Assembly: GCA_039714435.1 (NCBI GenBank)
Contig: JBDLJJ010000036.1
Span: 1-22,745 of the forward strand
Reading direction: 5' to 3'
DNA: 22,745 nucleotides
Origin: JAZDDE01 sp039714435
GTDB lineage: Bacteria; Gemmatimonadota; Gemmatimonadetes; Palauibacterales; Palauibacteraceae
The translations under genes and the position numbers were made by a program. Positions 7,418 through 15,203 of the stretch are shown here, piece after piece. A model generated the notes under the pieces. It was not told the DNA's origin, did not search any database, and was given only the letters and a program-made list of their open reading frames with translations. Every line of letters starts with the position of its first letter. Positions within the stretch are counted from its first letter, which is position 1.

Positions 7418-7876
7418 GTGCCGGATCCTTTCTACGTTGCGCTGAGTAAGGTGCACAAAGTCGCGGGTGTCCATCGAGTAGCGGACATAGCGGCCGGGGC
7501 CCGGTTCGAAATGGGCGTCCACGGAGCCATAAAAGAGCATTACAACATCGACTCGCCCGACCTTCCGCTTCCCGTAGACTATCTGGTGGCGGCCACAGGC
7601 GGCTGAATGTTGGGTACACTCAACGGCGCGCTGGAAGCGCGCGAGATCCAGCTGTCACCTGACTCGATCGTAGCCGACGTAGAGGGAATCAATGAAATCG
7701 TGGAGCGGGTTCCGGTGCTGACGGAAATCCGGGTTCACTACCGGCTGAAGATTCCGGCCGGGACTCGGGAGACTGTTGACCGGGCGCTGGAACGGCACGC
7801 CTCGCGTTGCCCGACTGCCATGAGTCTGCGTGGGGCCGTCGAAGTTACGTGGACGGCCGAAATAGAAGAAGAGTAG
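7418..7876 (+). CDS. OsmC-family protein, probable selenoprotein (UGA at the catalytic cysteine)
   Basis: I read this as one 152-residue protein with selenocysteine encoded by TGA at 7604-7606 (residue 63). The GTG start has GGAGG six bases upstream. Before the TGA the frame reads PLPVDYLVAATGG and after it MLGTLNGALEARE. OsmC/Ohr proteins have exactly this segment with Cys after GG, at the start of the central helix. The second conserved cysteine is Cys131 in SRCPTAMSL. The tail GAVEVTW also fits. The family reduces organic hydroperoxides in the cytosol through this residue pair. Ordinary annotation would give two fragments of 62 and 89 residues. OsmC-like selenoproteins are known from marine metagenomes. 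The alternative is a nonsense mutation or base error (TGC or TGT to TGA), but position and downstream hairpin argue against it. Confidence 0.85.
7604..7642 (+). promoter_or_regulatory. SECIS-like element after the UGA codon
   Basis: The in-frame TGA (7604-7606) is followed by a hairpin with perfect 6-bp arms GCGCGC (7626-7631 and 7637-7642) and the pentaloop TGGAA (7632-7636). The loop starts 25 bases after the UGA, and a G is its second base. Both fit the bacterial SECIS pattern (loop roughly 16-37 bases after UGA, G among the first two loop bases). A smaller helix (7609-7614 with 7619-7624, one G-U pair) lies between UGA and this hairpin. SelB binding is inferred and untested. Confidence 0.65.
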
Positions 7877-7893
7877 GCGGGCCCAGACCGTAG

Positions 7894-8409
7894 CTACATC
7901 CGAATGTCTATGAGCTCGATTTCGTAGACCAGGGTAGCGTTGGGAGGCACGTCGCCGGGAACACCGCGCGAACCGTACCCCAACTGCGGAGGAATGACGA
8001 GCCGCCGCTTGCCGCCGATCCTCATTCCGGCGATGCCCTCCTCCCAGCCCTCGATCGCGCGTCCGGCGCCGAGGGGGAACGTATAGGGCTCCGGATCATC
8101 CTCAGTGCTGTCAAACAGCTCCCCGTTGGGAATCCAGCCTGAGTAGCGGATCACGATCAGATGCCCGGGTCTGGCCGACAGTCCGATGCCATCTACGAGG
8201 TCCTGCGTGTAGAGGCCTGAGGTGGATCGGGTCATGCTCTCCAGGTCGACGCCGAGTTCAGCCGCGAAATCCGGCGACACATCTCGCGCAGCGGCTTCCG
8301 CCGCCGCTCTCTCAGCCGTCTGAGTGTCCGTTTCTGAGCCGGAGCCGCGGCACCCGGCTGCCGCGGCCAACAAGAAGAGCGCGAGGCCGGCACGCCTGAG
8401 ATGATTCAC
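7894..8409 (-). CDS. FKBP-type peptidyl-prolyl isomerase lipoprotein
   Basis: A 171-residue prolyl cis-trans isomerase. The N-terminal signal ends AAAAGC with Cys20 as the probable lipid-attachment site; the -3 position is Ala rather than Leu, so lipidation is likely but not certain. A polar linker follows, then an FKBP domain from about residue 75. Its motifs are GHLIVIRYSGW, FDST, FPLGAGRAIEGWEEGIAGMRIGGKRRLVIPPQLGYG and PPNATLVYEIELIDI, all canonical. It should act in the periplasm as a folding helper. The GTG start overlaps the ferritin stop in a GTGA junction, so the two genes are coupled. The pairing of a cytosolic ferritin with an exported isomerase is odd in function but clear in layout. 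Confidence 0.93.
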   Translation of the reverse strand: MNHLRRAGLALFLLAAAAGCRGSGSETDTQTAERAAAEAAARDVSPDFAAELGVDLESMTRSTSGLYTQDLVDGIGLSARPGHLIVIRYSGWIPNGELFDSTEDDPEPYTFPLGAGRAIEGWEEGIAGMRIGGKRRLVIPPQLGYGSRGVPGDVPPNATLVYEIELIDIRM

Positions 8410-8924
8410 TCCGCCTCCTGTTCAGGCGTTCGGGTGCCAAGCTGCGTGTCGACCATGAGCAGGGCAGTGCCGTCAGTGCCAAACATCTTCAGGCGCTGGA
8501 CGATTTCGTCGATGCTGGCCTCTTCCTCGACCTGCTCGGTGATGAACCACTGGAACTCAACCTGGGCCGGGTAGTCTCCGGCCTCGCTGGCCATAGCGTA
8601 CAGCTTGTGAATTCGGCCCGTAACCAGGCGCTCGTGATCAAGCGACGCCTGCATGATCTCCAGCGGAGAGCCGAATTCGTGGGGTGGCTCTCCCAGTGCC
8701 TGGAGCTTGACCGGGGCCCCGCGGTCCTGCATGAACGTAACGAGGCGCATGGCATGACTGACCTCTTCCTGTGCCTGCAGCCTCATCCAGCTAGCGAAGC
8801 CGGTGAGGTTCCTTTCGGTACAGTAGGTGGACATCGACAGATACAGGTAGGCGGAGTAAAACTCGGCCTGGATCTGATCGTTGATAGCGTCCTGCAGTGA
8901 CGGATTCAGAGGGTCCTCCAACAC
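8406..8924 (-). CDS. ftnA: Ferritin (FtnA type)
   Basis: A 172-residue iron-storage subunit that would form a 24-subunit cytosolic shell, oxidising Fe(II) and storing it as mineral. The di-iron ferroxidase residues match E. coli FtnA with a constant offset of four: Glu21, Glu54, His57, Glu98 and Gln131, with third-site Glu130 and Glu134 also present. Tyr28 is the conserved tyrosine. There is no Met-mediated haem site obvious, so it is ferritin rather than bacterioferritin. The frame begins with GTG at 8924, followed directly by an in-frame TTG; neither has a strong ribosome binding site. It is the first gene of a two-gene unit with the FKBP lipoprotein and is divergent from the outer-membrane gene at 9000. 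The divergent gap is only 75 bases. Confidence 0.95.
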   Translation of the reverse strand: MLEDPLNPSLQDAINDQIQAEFYSAYLYLSMSTYCTERNLTGFASWMRLQAQEEVSHAMRLVTFMQDRGAPVKLQALGEPPHEFGSPLEIMQASLDHERLVTGRIHKLYAMASEAGDYPAQVEFQWFITEQVEEEASIDEIVQRLKMFGTDGTALLMVDTQLGTRTPEQEAE

Positions 8925-8999
8925 GGGTTTTCAAGGGGCTGGGTTCCGACTGCAACCTGCCGATTCGGTGCCGGCCGGTCAACGGTTCAGAAACCCTCG

Positions 9000-11132
9000 G
9001 TGCTTCGCAGCCGTACGAACAACTCAACGGATGCGGCGTTCCTCGAACGAGGCTGGACCGACTTGGCTTCAACTGTACATCTCCTCATGGCCGTGCTGTC
9101 GCTCCAGGCGGCAGACTCGTCCACGTATGCAGACCCCGCGGCCGAAGCGCTGCTGGAGCGGGCGCGGATGGCGCGCGGCTCTGAAGCGGCCGGGCTGCGC
9201 AGCTACGAAGCCACGGTGCGCGAGCGAATTCACCTGGGGCTATCGGGCTTCCGGTTTCGGCGTCTCCGGTCATTGTACCGCAGCGAGAGAGTCGCCCGGG
9301 TGCGCTGGGACCGGGACCAGGGAGAGACTCTGCATTGGATCGGAATCCGCAAAGAAGTACCAGTCGCCGGAGCTGCGGCCGAAATTGACATCGAGGAGGA
9401 CGAGGACCTCGATGCCTTCCCGATTGATCCGACCGGCAACCGCCTCATACTGGCCGGATCGAGGTTCCTGCACCCACTCGCGGACACGGCCGCCGCTCAC
9501 TACAGATATGCGTCAGGCGACACGATGCGTGTGCTTCTGTCAACGGGCCGGGCGATCACGTTGGTAGAGGTTCGCCTTGAGCCCCGTCGATCCGATTTTT
9601 CCCTCCTGGCTGGTTCTCTATGGTTCGACCTGGAGACAGCAGCGCTGGTGCGAGCGGCCTACCGGCCGGCCCGGCCGTTCAATATGGAAGTCGATGATCC
9701 GAAGGGAGGCGACAATGTTCCAGGCTTTCTCCAGCCGATAGTGGTTGACGTCGACTTCATCACAATCGACTACGCGCTGCGCGAGCTCCAGTGGTGGTTG
9801 CCGCACCGGATCCGTATGGAGGGATACGGAAAAGCTGGCAGTGTGCTTCGGCTGCCCGTGACGATCGAGATGTTCGCTGACGATTTCGATGTCAACTCAT
9901 CCTCATCTGCCGGTCTCGATCGCAGCGCCGAGCCACTGCCGGGTTGGGATCGGTACGAAGTCGAGAGCGAGGACGACGGAGACGGCCCGACGAGGATAGT
10001 CTTCCGGCCGCCGGACTCCGTACTTGTTAGATCACCCGTGCTGTCTGACACACCGGCGGACCCGTCGCCCATCGCTTTCAGTGCATCCGACCTGAACCGT
10101 CTGAGAGGCCGCCTCGCCGATCTCGCCGTACCGGGCGCGCCTCCGCGGCCAGCGACGCTTCGCCCTGTCTTGCCTCGGTACAATCGGGTGGAGGCCCTGA
10201 GTCTCGGAGCCGAATGGAGTCTGCCGCTGTCCGCCGAAACCAGGCTGCGTCTGAGAGGCCGTATCGGGGCCGGGGATATGGTGCCGGGAGCGGAGCTTCA
10301 GCTGGAGCGGGCTCGCGCGACCAGTACGCTGACGGTCGCTGGCTACCACAGATTGACCGCTGTGGATGATTGGGGCGACCCGTTGTCGCTCGGCAATTCC
10401 CTGAACGCTCTGACGCTGGGATACGATGACGGCCAGTACTACCGCGCCAGTGGCGCCGCCGTCGGCCTGCGGGGAGAGTCGGGATCACTTCGATTCAGCG
10501 GCCAGGTGTACGCGGAGAGACACCGGACCGTGTTACGCGAAACGGACGTCTCACTGGCCAACGCTTTCGGCTCGGATGGATTCGGTCCGAACATCGACGC
10601 CGACGAGCTGGACCTGTTCGGGTTGAAGGGCCGGATCAGGACCCAGATCGGTCTCGACCCGGAGCGGCTCGTAGCCGCGCTGGACAGCTGGGGCGAGGTC
10701 GGATTGGGAGACGCCTCGTTTCAGCGTGTGGCTGCGACCGTCTCGCTGGCCAGCCCGCTCGGTGCGGCGCTTGGCGCAGCGGTTCAGATCGGATCTGGGG
10801 TGACATTTTCAGAAGCGCCTGCGCAGCGTTTGTTCTATCTGGGCGGCCCGACGTCTATTCGCGGGTTCCGCGGCGGCCAGATCTTTGGCGAGGCCTTCTG
10901 GCTGGCCCGAATCGAGCTGGCCACCCGCAGGCCCGCGGTTCGGTTGCTCGCGTTTTCTGACTTCGCGTGGGCCGGAGATAGCTCAGATTTCGGAACCACG
11001 AATACCGCCGGCTCGGTGGGTGCGGGCATTTCGGCCCTCGACGGCTTGGTGCGCGTCGATCTGGCCCGGGGATTCATGGGGCCTGAGCCTCTGCGTTGGA
11101 GGCTACACGCCTACCTGGACGCTCTGTTCTAG
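9000..11132 (+). CDS. Outer-membrane beta-barrel protein, Omp85/BamA-TamA-like C-terminus
   Basis: A protein of about 710 residues. The C-terminal third is a beta-barrel: alternating strands such as LSLGAEWSLPLSAETRLRLRG, then LFYLGGPTSIRGFRGGQ with Arg621-Gly622-Phe623, the RGF lid-lock motif of the Omp85 superfamily, and a last strand ending in the aromatic terminus LF. The N-terminal ~330 residues contain a SYEATVRERIHLGL segment and beta-rich stretches. They do not show POTRA repeats and resemble the periplasmic part of DUF5686-like proteins, so the barrel may export or insert something other than ordinary BamA substrates. The start is uncertain: GTG at 9000 gives an unusually long region before the hydrophobic MAVLSLQA stretch, and a TTG near 9064 is an alternative. 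An acidic run EDEDLD lies near residue 135. Confidence 0.8.
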   Translation: MLRSRTNNSTDAAFLERGWTDLASTVHLLMAVLSLQAADSSTYADPAAEALLERARMARGSEAAGLRSYEATVRERIHLGLSGFRFRRLRSLYRSERVARVRWDRDQGETLHWIGIRKEVPVAGAAAEIDIEEDEDLDAFPIDPTGNRLILAGSRFLHPLADTAAAHYRYASGDTMRVLLSTGRAITLVEVRLEPRRSDFSLLAGSLWFDLETAALVRAAYRPARPFNMEVDDPKGGDNVPGFLQPIVVDVDFITIDYALRELQWWLPHRIRMEGYGKAGSVLRLPVTIEMFADDFDVNSSSSAGLDRSAEPLPGWDRYEVESEDDGDGPTRIVFRPPDSVLVRSPVLSDTPADPSPIAFSASDLNRLRGRLADLAVPGAPPRPATLRPVLPRYNRVEALSLGAEWSLPLSAETRLRLRGRIGAGDMVPGAELQLERARATSTLTVAGYHRLTAVDDWGDPLSLGNSLNALTLGYDDGQYYRASGAAVGLRGESGSLRFSGQVYAERHRTVLRETDVSLANAFGSDGFGPNIDADELDLFGLKGRIRTQIGLDPERLVAALDSWGEVGLGDASFQRVAATVSLASPLGAALGAAVQIGSGVTFSEAPAQRLFYLGGPTSIRGFRGGQIFGEAFWLARIELATRRPAVRLLAFSDFAWAGDSSDFGTTNTAGSVGAGISALDGLVRVDLARGFMGPEPLRWRLHAYLDALF

Positions 11133-11154
11133 CCCGGTCTCAGGCCTGCTCCGA

Positions 11155-11901
11155 CTACCAGTGGCCCGGATCAAACAGGGAGTCTTCCAAAGCGACATTG
11201 GCCTGAATCAAACTGTACTCCTCCAGCAGAGTAAGGCGGCCGTCGTTTAGAAACCTGACCTCAGGAGCTATCCAGCCACCCTCCAGCGGCTCATACCGGT
11301 TGAATTGTACCTCACTGGCAATCTGGCCCTCGGGGCCGGCGGGCAGAATCTGGCGCACGAAAACAAGGCGCTCGACGTCGACCCAGAACTGGGCTGACAG
11401 TTCGTCGCCCTCGTCCGCGCCCACGACATACGCAGGCCGCTCCTGCCATTCGGCCCTGCGGAGCTTGGTGAGGTCGAAGCCGAGTGCCTCCAGTTTACTC
11501 ACGGTCTGGCGCGGATCGGAGCGATACACGTCGAAGCCCAGCAGCAGCAGCGAATGCACCTGCCGGGTCACTCCCGTCATCGCTCCAGACTGGAACTGAT
11601 AGGCGGAGTCACTCCGAAAGATGATTCCGTTGCCGTACTCCCTGGCGCCGACCTCGATCCGCAGTCTGCCCGGAACTGCCATGTACTCTGACCATGTCTG
11701 CTCTCGCGCCACTGACCCGTCGGAACGGTAGAACGTCGCCTGCTGTTCGAACGTCAACGTCTCGTACCAGGAGCTCTGATATCGTTCGTGCATGGCCTCG
11801 ACCAAAGCCGACCCGTCTTGGACGGGGTCGACCCCCTGGCTCAAGACAGTCAGTGTCGCCAGTAGCAGAATCATTGATACCTTCCGTTTGTTCAAAGCCA
11901 A
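11155..11901 (-). CDS. Exported LolA-like protein
   Basis: A 248-residue exported protein. The N-terminus has a basic stretch (NKRK) followed by MILLLATLTVLSQG, a signal peptide. After it come LVEAMHERYQSSWYETLTFEQQATFYR, then alternating beta strands with MAVPGRLRIEVGA and, near the end, YEPLEGGWIAPEVRFLNDGR. This is the half-barrel pattern of LolA/outer-membrane lipoprotein-sorting-like proteins, which bind acyl chains in the periplasm. The frame opens with TTG at 11901. An ATG at 11874 has GGAAGG five bases upstream but would remove the basic residues of the signal, so the start is open. It is convergent with the outer-membrane gene, 22 bases away, and divergent from the Rieske operon. Its own role is unknown. 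Confidence 0.75.
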   Translation of the reverse strand: MALNKRKVSMILLLATLTVLSQGVDPVQDGSALVEAMHERYQSSWYETLTFEQQATFYRSDGSVAREQTWSEYMAVPGRLRIEVGAREYGNGIIFRSDSAYQFQSGAMTGVTRQVHSLLLLGFDVYRSDPRQTVSKLEALGFDLTKLRRAEWQERPAYVVGADEGDELSAQFWVDVERLVFVRQILPAGPEGQIASEVQFNRYEPLEGGWIAPEVRFLNDGRLTLLEEYSLIQANVALEDSLFDPGHW

Positions 11902-11958
11902 TACTGGTGCTTCGGCGCCTCTAGGCCAATGAATCGGTTAGACCCCTGGAGAACAAGA

Positions 11959-13605
11959 ATGGCGGACACCGTGCAAGCGGAACCTTCACCGGCGCCGGTC
12001 GCAAAGTGGAGCGCGCTCTCCGATCGTGAGCCGGAATACGCGCTGGTCGCGAACGTAGATCTTGTTGTGGTCAGGTACGGAGAAGATGTGTCCGTGCTGT
12101 ACGGCCGCTGCCTGCACCGGGGGGCGCTGATGGCCGACGGCCACATCCGCGGTGACGACCTGATTTGCGGAGTGCACGGCTGGGACTATCGCTTCGACAC
12201 CGGTGTGAGCGGATACGACAACTCGGAGGTGCTTCACAAGTTCAATGCCTGGGTAGACAAGGATGCCGATGCGGTGCTGGTGGACGAAAACGAGGTGGCG
12301 GCCTGGGCAGCCGCCAACCCGCAGGTGTATGACCGAAACGCCTACTTGGGCCTGTACGCGGACCACAGCGGCACCCCCGCCGAACCAGACAACAAGTACA
12401 TTCAAAGGCTGGCCCGCGACGGCTTGAGCAAGGTCGGGCACCACGGCAGAGTCACTGCCATGGGTGTCCCGCTTACCGAGCTCCCGCGCTGGAGCGACAT
12501 CCAGGTCGTCACGGCTCAGCTGGCCAGAAAACCTCTCCTCGATGACGAGCCCGTAGGAACCGATGTCGTGATCGGCCCCGGGGCCGACAAGCCGCTACGG
12601 CTGAAGATTCCGCTCTTCGTGAGTGACATGAGCTTTGGCGCCCTGAGCGAAGAAGCCAAGGTCGCGTTGGCGCGAGGCGCAGAACTGGCCGGAACAGGAA
12701 TTTGCTCGGGAGAGGGCGGGATGCTCCCGGAGGAGCAGGCCGAGAACACTCGCTATATGTATGAGTTGGCCTCGGCCCGGTTCGGCTGGGCTGTGGAGAA
12801 GACCGCGCTGGTTCAGGCTTTCCACTTCAAGGGAGGGCAGGGTGCCAAGACGGGCACGGGCGGACACCTTCCTGGAGAGAAGGTGGCCGGGAAGATCGCC
12901 CAGGTAAGAAACCTGGAACCCGGGCAGGCGGCCATCAGCCCGTCGCGCTTTCCCGATCTGGATTCTCCGGCTGACTACCGGGCCGTAGCGGATGAGGTGC
13001 GCGCGGAAACCGGAGGGATCCCGATCGGGTTCAAACTCTCGGCGCAGCATATCGAGGACGACCTCGATTTCGCGCTGGAGGTGGGGGCGGACTACATCAT
13101 CCTGGACGGAAGAGGAGGGGCCACTGGCGCCGCTCCCGTCATCTTCAAGGACAACATCTCCGTGCCCACGATTCCAGCCCTGGCGCGCGCACGCCGGCAC
13201 CTGGACAACAGGAAAGCCGAGAACGTGACACTTATCATCACGGGTGGCCTTCGTACGGATGCGGACTTTGTAAAGGCCCTGGCGTTGGGGGCTGACGCGG
13301 TAGCGGTCTCCAACTCCGCCCTGCAGGCGATCGGATGTCTGGCCATGAGAGCGTGTCACACCAACAACTGTCCGGTCGGGATCGCCACGCAGCGGGATCA
13401 GCTTCGGACGCGGCTGGTCGTAGACGAGTCAGCCCAACGCCTGGGCCGGTTCTTCCAGGCTACCGTAGAGCTCATGACGGTTCTGGCCGCGGCGTGCGGG
13501 CACCGTCATCTGAACGACTTGTGTCTGGACGACCTGGTTACGTGGAAGCGCGACATGGCGGATTTGTCGGGCATCCGCTACGCCGGTGTCGGAACCGTAA
13601 GCTAG
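11959..13605 (+). CDS. Rieske domain fused to an FMN/Fe-S glutamate-synthase-type domain
   Basis: A 548-residue fusion. Residues ~15-115 form a Rieske [2Fe-2S] domain with CxH (Cys51, His53), 16 residues, then CxxH (Cys70, His73). Residues ~160-545 form the FMN-binding TIM barrel of glutamate synthase. Landmarks are SDMSFGALSEEAK, GICSGEGGML, DGRGGATGAAP and Cys460-x5-Cys466-x4-Cys471, the 3Fe-4S cysteine spacing of GltB. The N-terminal glutaminase domain of GltB is absent and no GltD-like subunit lies nearby, so ammonia or an amine must come from elsewhere and electrons may enter through the Rieske cluster. The ATG at 11959 has GGAG seven bases upstream and is preferred to 11929. It is the first gene of the operon ending at 17182. 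The reaction is unknown. Confidence 0.9.
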   Translation: MADTVQAEPSPAPVAKWSALSDREPEYALVANVDLVVVRYGEDVSVLYGRCLHRGALMADGHIRGDDLICGVHGWDYRFDTGVSGYDNSEVLHKFNAWVDKDADAVLVDENEVAAWAAANPQVYDRNAYLGLYADHSGTPAEPDNKYIQRLARDGLSKVGHHGRVTAMGVPLTELPRWSDIQVVTAQLARKPLLDDEPVGTDVVIGPGADKPLRLKIPLFVSDMSFGALSEEAKVALARGAELAGTGICSGEGGMLPEEQAENTRYMYELASARFGWAVEKTALVQAFHFKGGQGAKTGTGGHLPGEKVAGKIAQVRNLEPGQAAISPSRFPDLDSPADYRAVADEVRAETGGIPIGFKLSAQHIEDDLDFALEVGADYIILDGRGGATGAAPVIFKDNISVPTIPALARARRHLDNRKAENVTLIITGGLRTDADFVKALALGADAVAVSNSALQAIGCLAMRACHTNNCPVGIATQRDQLRTRLVVDESAQRLGRFFQATVELMTVLAAACGHRHLNDLCLDDLVTWKRDMADLSGIRYAGVGTVS

Positions 13606-13617
13606 AAATAGACATAG

Positions 13618-14289
13618 ATGACACATATCAAAGTGTGCTGCATAAACAGTTTAGAAGAGTCTGCGCTCGCTCTCACAAGCGGAGCTCTGGCACTCGGCTT
13701 CGTATCGAAAATGCCCAGCGGACCCGGGGTGATCTCGGAACGGGGTATCGCTTCGATAGTCAGCGCGCTTCCGGCCGGCACCGATTCCTTCCTTCTCACC
13801 TCGCGGCTGGATCCCGGTGCGATCCAGGGCCAGGTGGACCGCACCGGGCCGCGTACCGTGCAGCTTGTCGACCGGCTTGAAGCGCCGGCCCGCGCCGATC
13901 TCCGGCGGCGCGTACCCGCGGTCCGGATCGTTCAAGTGGTTCACGTTACGGGGCCCGCATCGGTGGCGGAAGCGGTCTCGGCGGCGGAGCATTCCGACGC
14001 CATTCTTCTGGACTCGGGACAGCCGGATCGGGCGATCCGAGAGCTGGGCGGAACGGGTAGGGCTCATGATTGGGCCGTCAGCCGCCGAATCGTCGAGGAA
14101 GTCGAAGTGCCTGTCTACCTGGCGGGGGGTCTGACTGCCACCAACGTGGCCGAGGCGATTGAGACGGTTCGCCCCTTTGGAGTAGACGTCTGTACCGGAG
14201 TTCGAACCAACGGAAGGCTGGACGCGATGAAGCTAGAGCAATTTGTGGCCGCGGTCATACAGACTGCGGATGCGGGTGACGTGTCGTGA
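13618..14289 (+). CDS. TrpF-like (phosphoribosylanthranilate isomerase family) TIM barrel
   Basis: A 223-residue beta/alpha barrel. It begins THIKVCCINS, aligning with the VKICGI opening of TrpF where the first Cys is the catalytic base, but with an extra cysteine and no Gly. The second catalytic position fits Asp in AILLDSGQ, and the phosphate-binding end is visible as VYLAGGLTATNV and VDVCTGVR. It also has MPSGPGVIS, where TrpF has a similar MPxSPR-like loop. So a sugar-phosphate isomerase-like chemistry is plausible, but no other tryptophan gene is here and the motifs differ, suggesting a new substrate. It starts 12 bases after the Rieske/glutamate-synthase gene with no clear ribosome binding site, and its stop overlaps the next start by four bases (GTGA). 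Confidence 0.82.
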   Translation: MTHIKVCCINSLEESALALTSGALALGFVSKMPSGPGVISERGIASIVSALPAGTDSFLLTSRLDPGAIQGQVDRTGPRTVQLVDRLEAPARADLRRRVPAVRIVQVVHVTGPASVAEAVSAAEHSDAILLDSGQPDRAIRELGGTGRAHDWAVSRRIVEEVEVPVYLAGGLTATNVAEAIETVRPFGVDVCTGVRTNGRLDAMKLEQFVAAVIQTADAGDVS

Positions 14290-15203
14290 CCGCTGTCTGG
14301 CGCGACTTACGTGGGGCTGAAGCCGGGCGGGTATTCCGCGCCGCAGTCCAGGCGCATTGGGCGGCCCGCATCGCGGGCGCCTTCGGCAAGGCGCTGGCCA
14401 GGCCGGAAGATGATTGGGGGCATGTCAGCCTATCCTGGATTGAGCACGCCGGAGCTTTCTGGGGAGCACCGTCTGAGCCGGGTGGACTGCGCACCGGACT
14501 GTCTCTGACGCCCCTGGCCCTTCATGCCGGCCAGCCCGCGGGCGAGGCCGAGACACTAGACCTGGCGGGTCTGAGCCCACAGGAAGCCCACGCCTGGCTG
14601 GAATCCGTGCTGAGGGTCCGCATGGGTGAAGAGGCCGCGGCATTGCTGGAGCCGCCGGAACCCGATGCGGCTCACCCCGAGGCCACAGCCCCGGCGGATT
14701 CGTCGGGCGCACCGCCTGATGACGAGGCTCTGGCGGCGCTGGAGGCCTGGTTCTCGAACGCGAGCGGTCTGCTGCTTGCCTTGGCCTCCGACAATCCGAA
14801 CGCCTCTCCGGTGCGCTGCTGGCCGCACCACTTTGACATCGCCACTCTCATCACGCTGGATCCTGACGCTGACCCGGAAACGGCGCGGTCGGTGGGTGTC
14901 GGCTTCTCCGCCGGCGACGGCGGGCATCCGGAGCCGTACGCCTACGTGCTGCCCTGGCCGCGCCCGGGCGCCGATGCGGAGCCACGTCCGTTCAGCGGCG
15001 CGGGCGAGTGGGTGAGCGACGATTGGTTCGGGGCCCGCGTCTCCAGATCAGCACTTATGGCGGCTGGCGGTTCGGAGGCCCAGCAGGCCGCGACGGCGAC
15101 GTTCATACGCGAGGCGGTGCGTGAAGCGTATCGTCTGATCGGCGGTGAACAGCCCGGCGAAATGCTGCACACGCGCCCGGCGCGGGAGGAAACCGGCTCA
15201 TGA
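14286..15203 (+). CDS. Uncharacterised protein, possibly DUF5996-like
   Basis: A 305-residue soluble protein of unknown function. The first half contains HVSLSWIEHAGAFWG and LSLTPLALHAGQP, beta-rich. A Pro/Ala/Glu-rich linker lies near residues 117-145. The second half contains SPVRCWPHHFDIATLITL, SVGVGFSAGDGG and EPYAYVLPWPRP, then a helical C-terminus. The clustered WPHHFD and GD...EPYAYV motifs are reminiscent of DUF5996-type proteins, and the two adjacent histidines plus Asp could bind a metal or substrate; both points are my inference. It starts at GTG 14286 overlapping the TrpF-like stop by four bases and ends overlapping the ThDP enzyme start by four bases (ATGA), so it is firmly part of the operon. 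No signal peptide or membrane segment is seen. Confidence 0.85.
   Translation: MTAVWRDLRGAEAGRVFRAAVQAHWAARIAGAFGKALARPEDDWGHVSLSWIEHAGAFWGAPSEPGGLRTGLSLTPLALHAGQPAGEAETLDLAGLSPQEAHAWLESVLRVRMGEEAAALLEPPEPDAAHPEATAPADSSGAPPDDEALAALEAWFSNASGLLLALASDNPNASPVRCWPHHFDIATLITLDPDADPETARSVGVGFSAGDGGHPEPYAYVLPWPRPGADAEPRPFSGAGEWVSDDWFGARVSRSALMAAGGSEAQQAATATFIREAVREAYRLIGGEQPGEMLHTRPAREETGS

Noticed and set aside
7418..7606. A separate 62-residue gene ending at the TGA, with a second gene from 7607.
   Set aside because: The two pieces are in the same frame and complement each other as one OsmC domain, so read-through as selenocysteine is the better model.
12595..13359. 254-codon open frame antisense to the Rieske/glutamate-synthase gene.
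   Set aside because: The plus strand here encodes clear glutamate-synthase motifs. The antisense peptide has no recognisable features.
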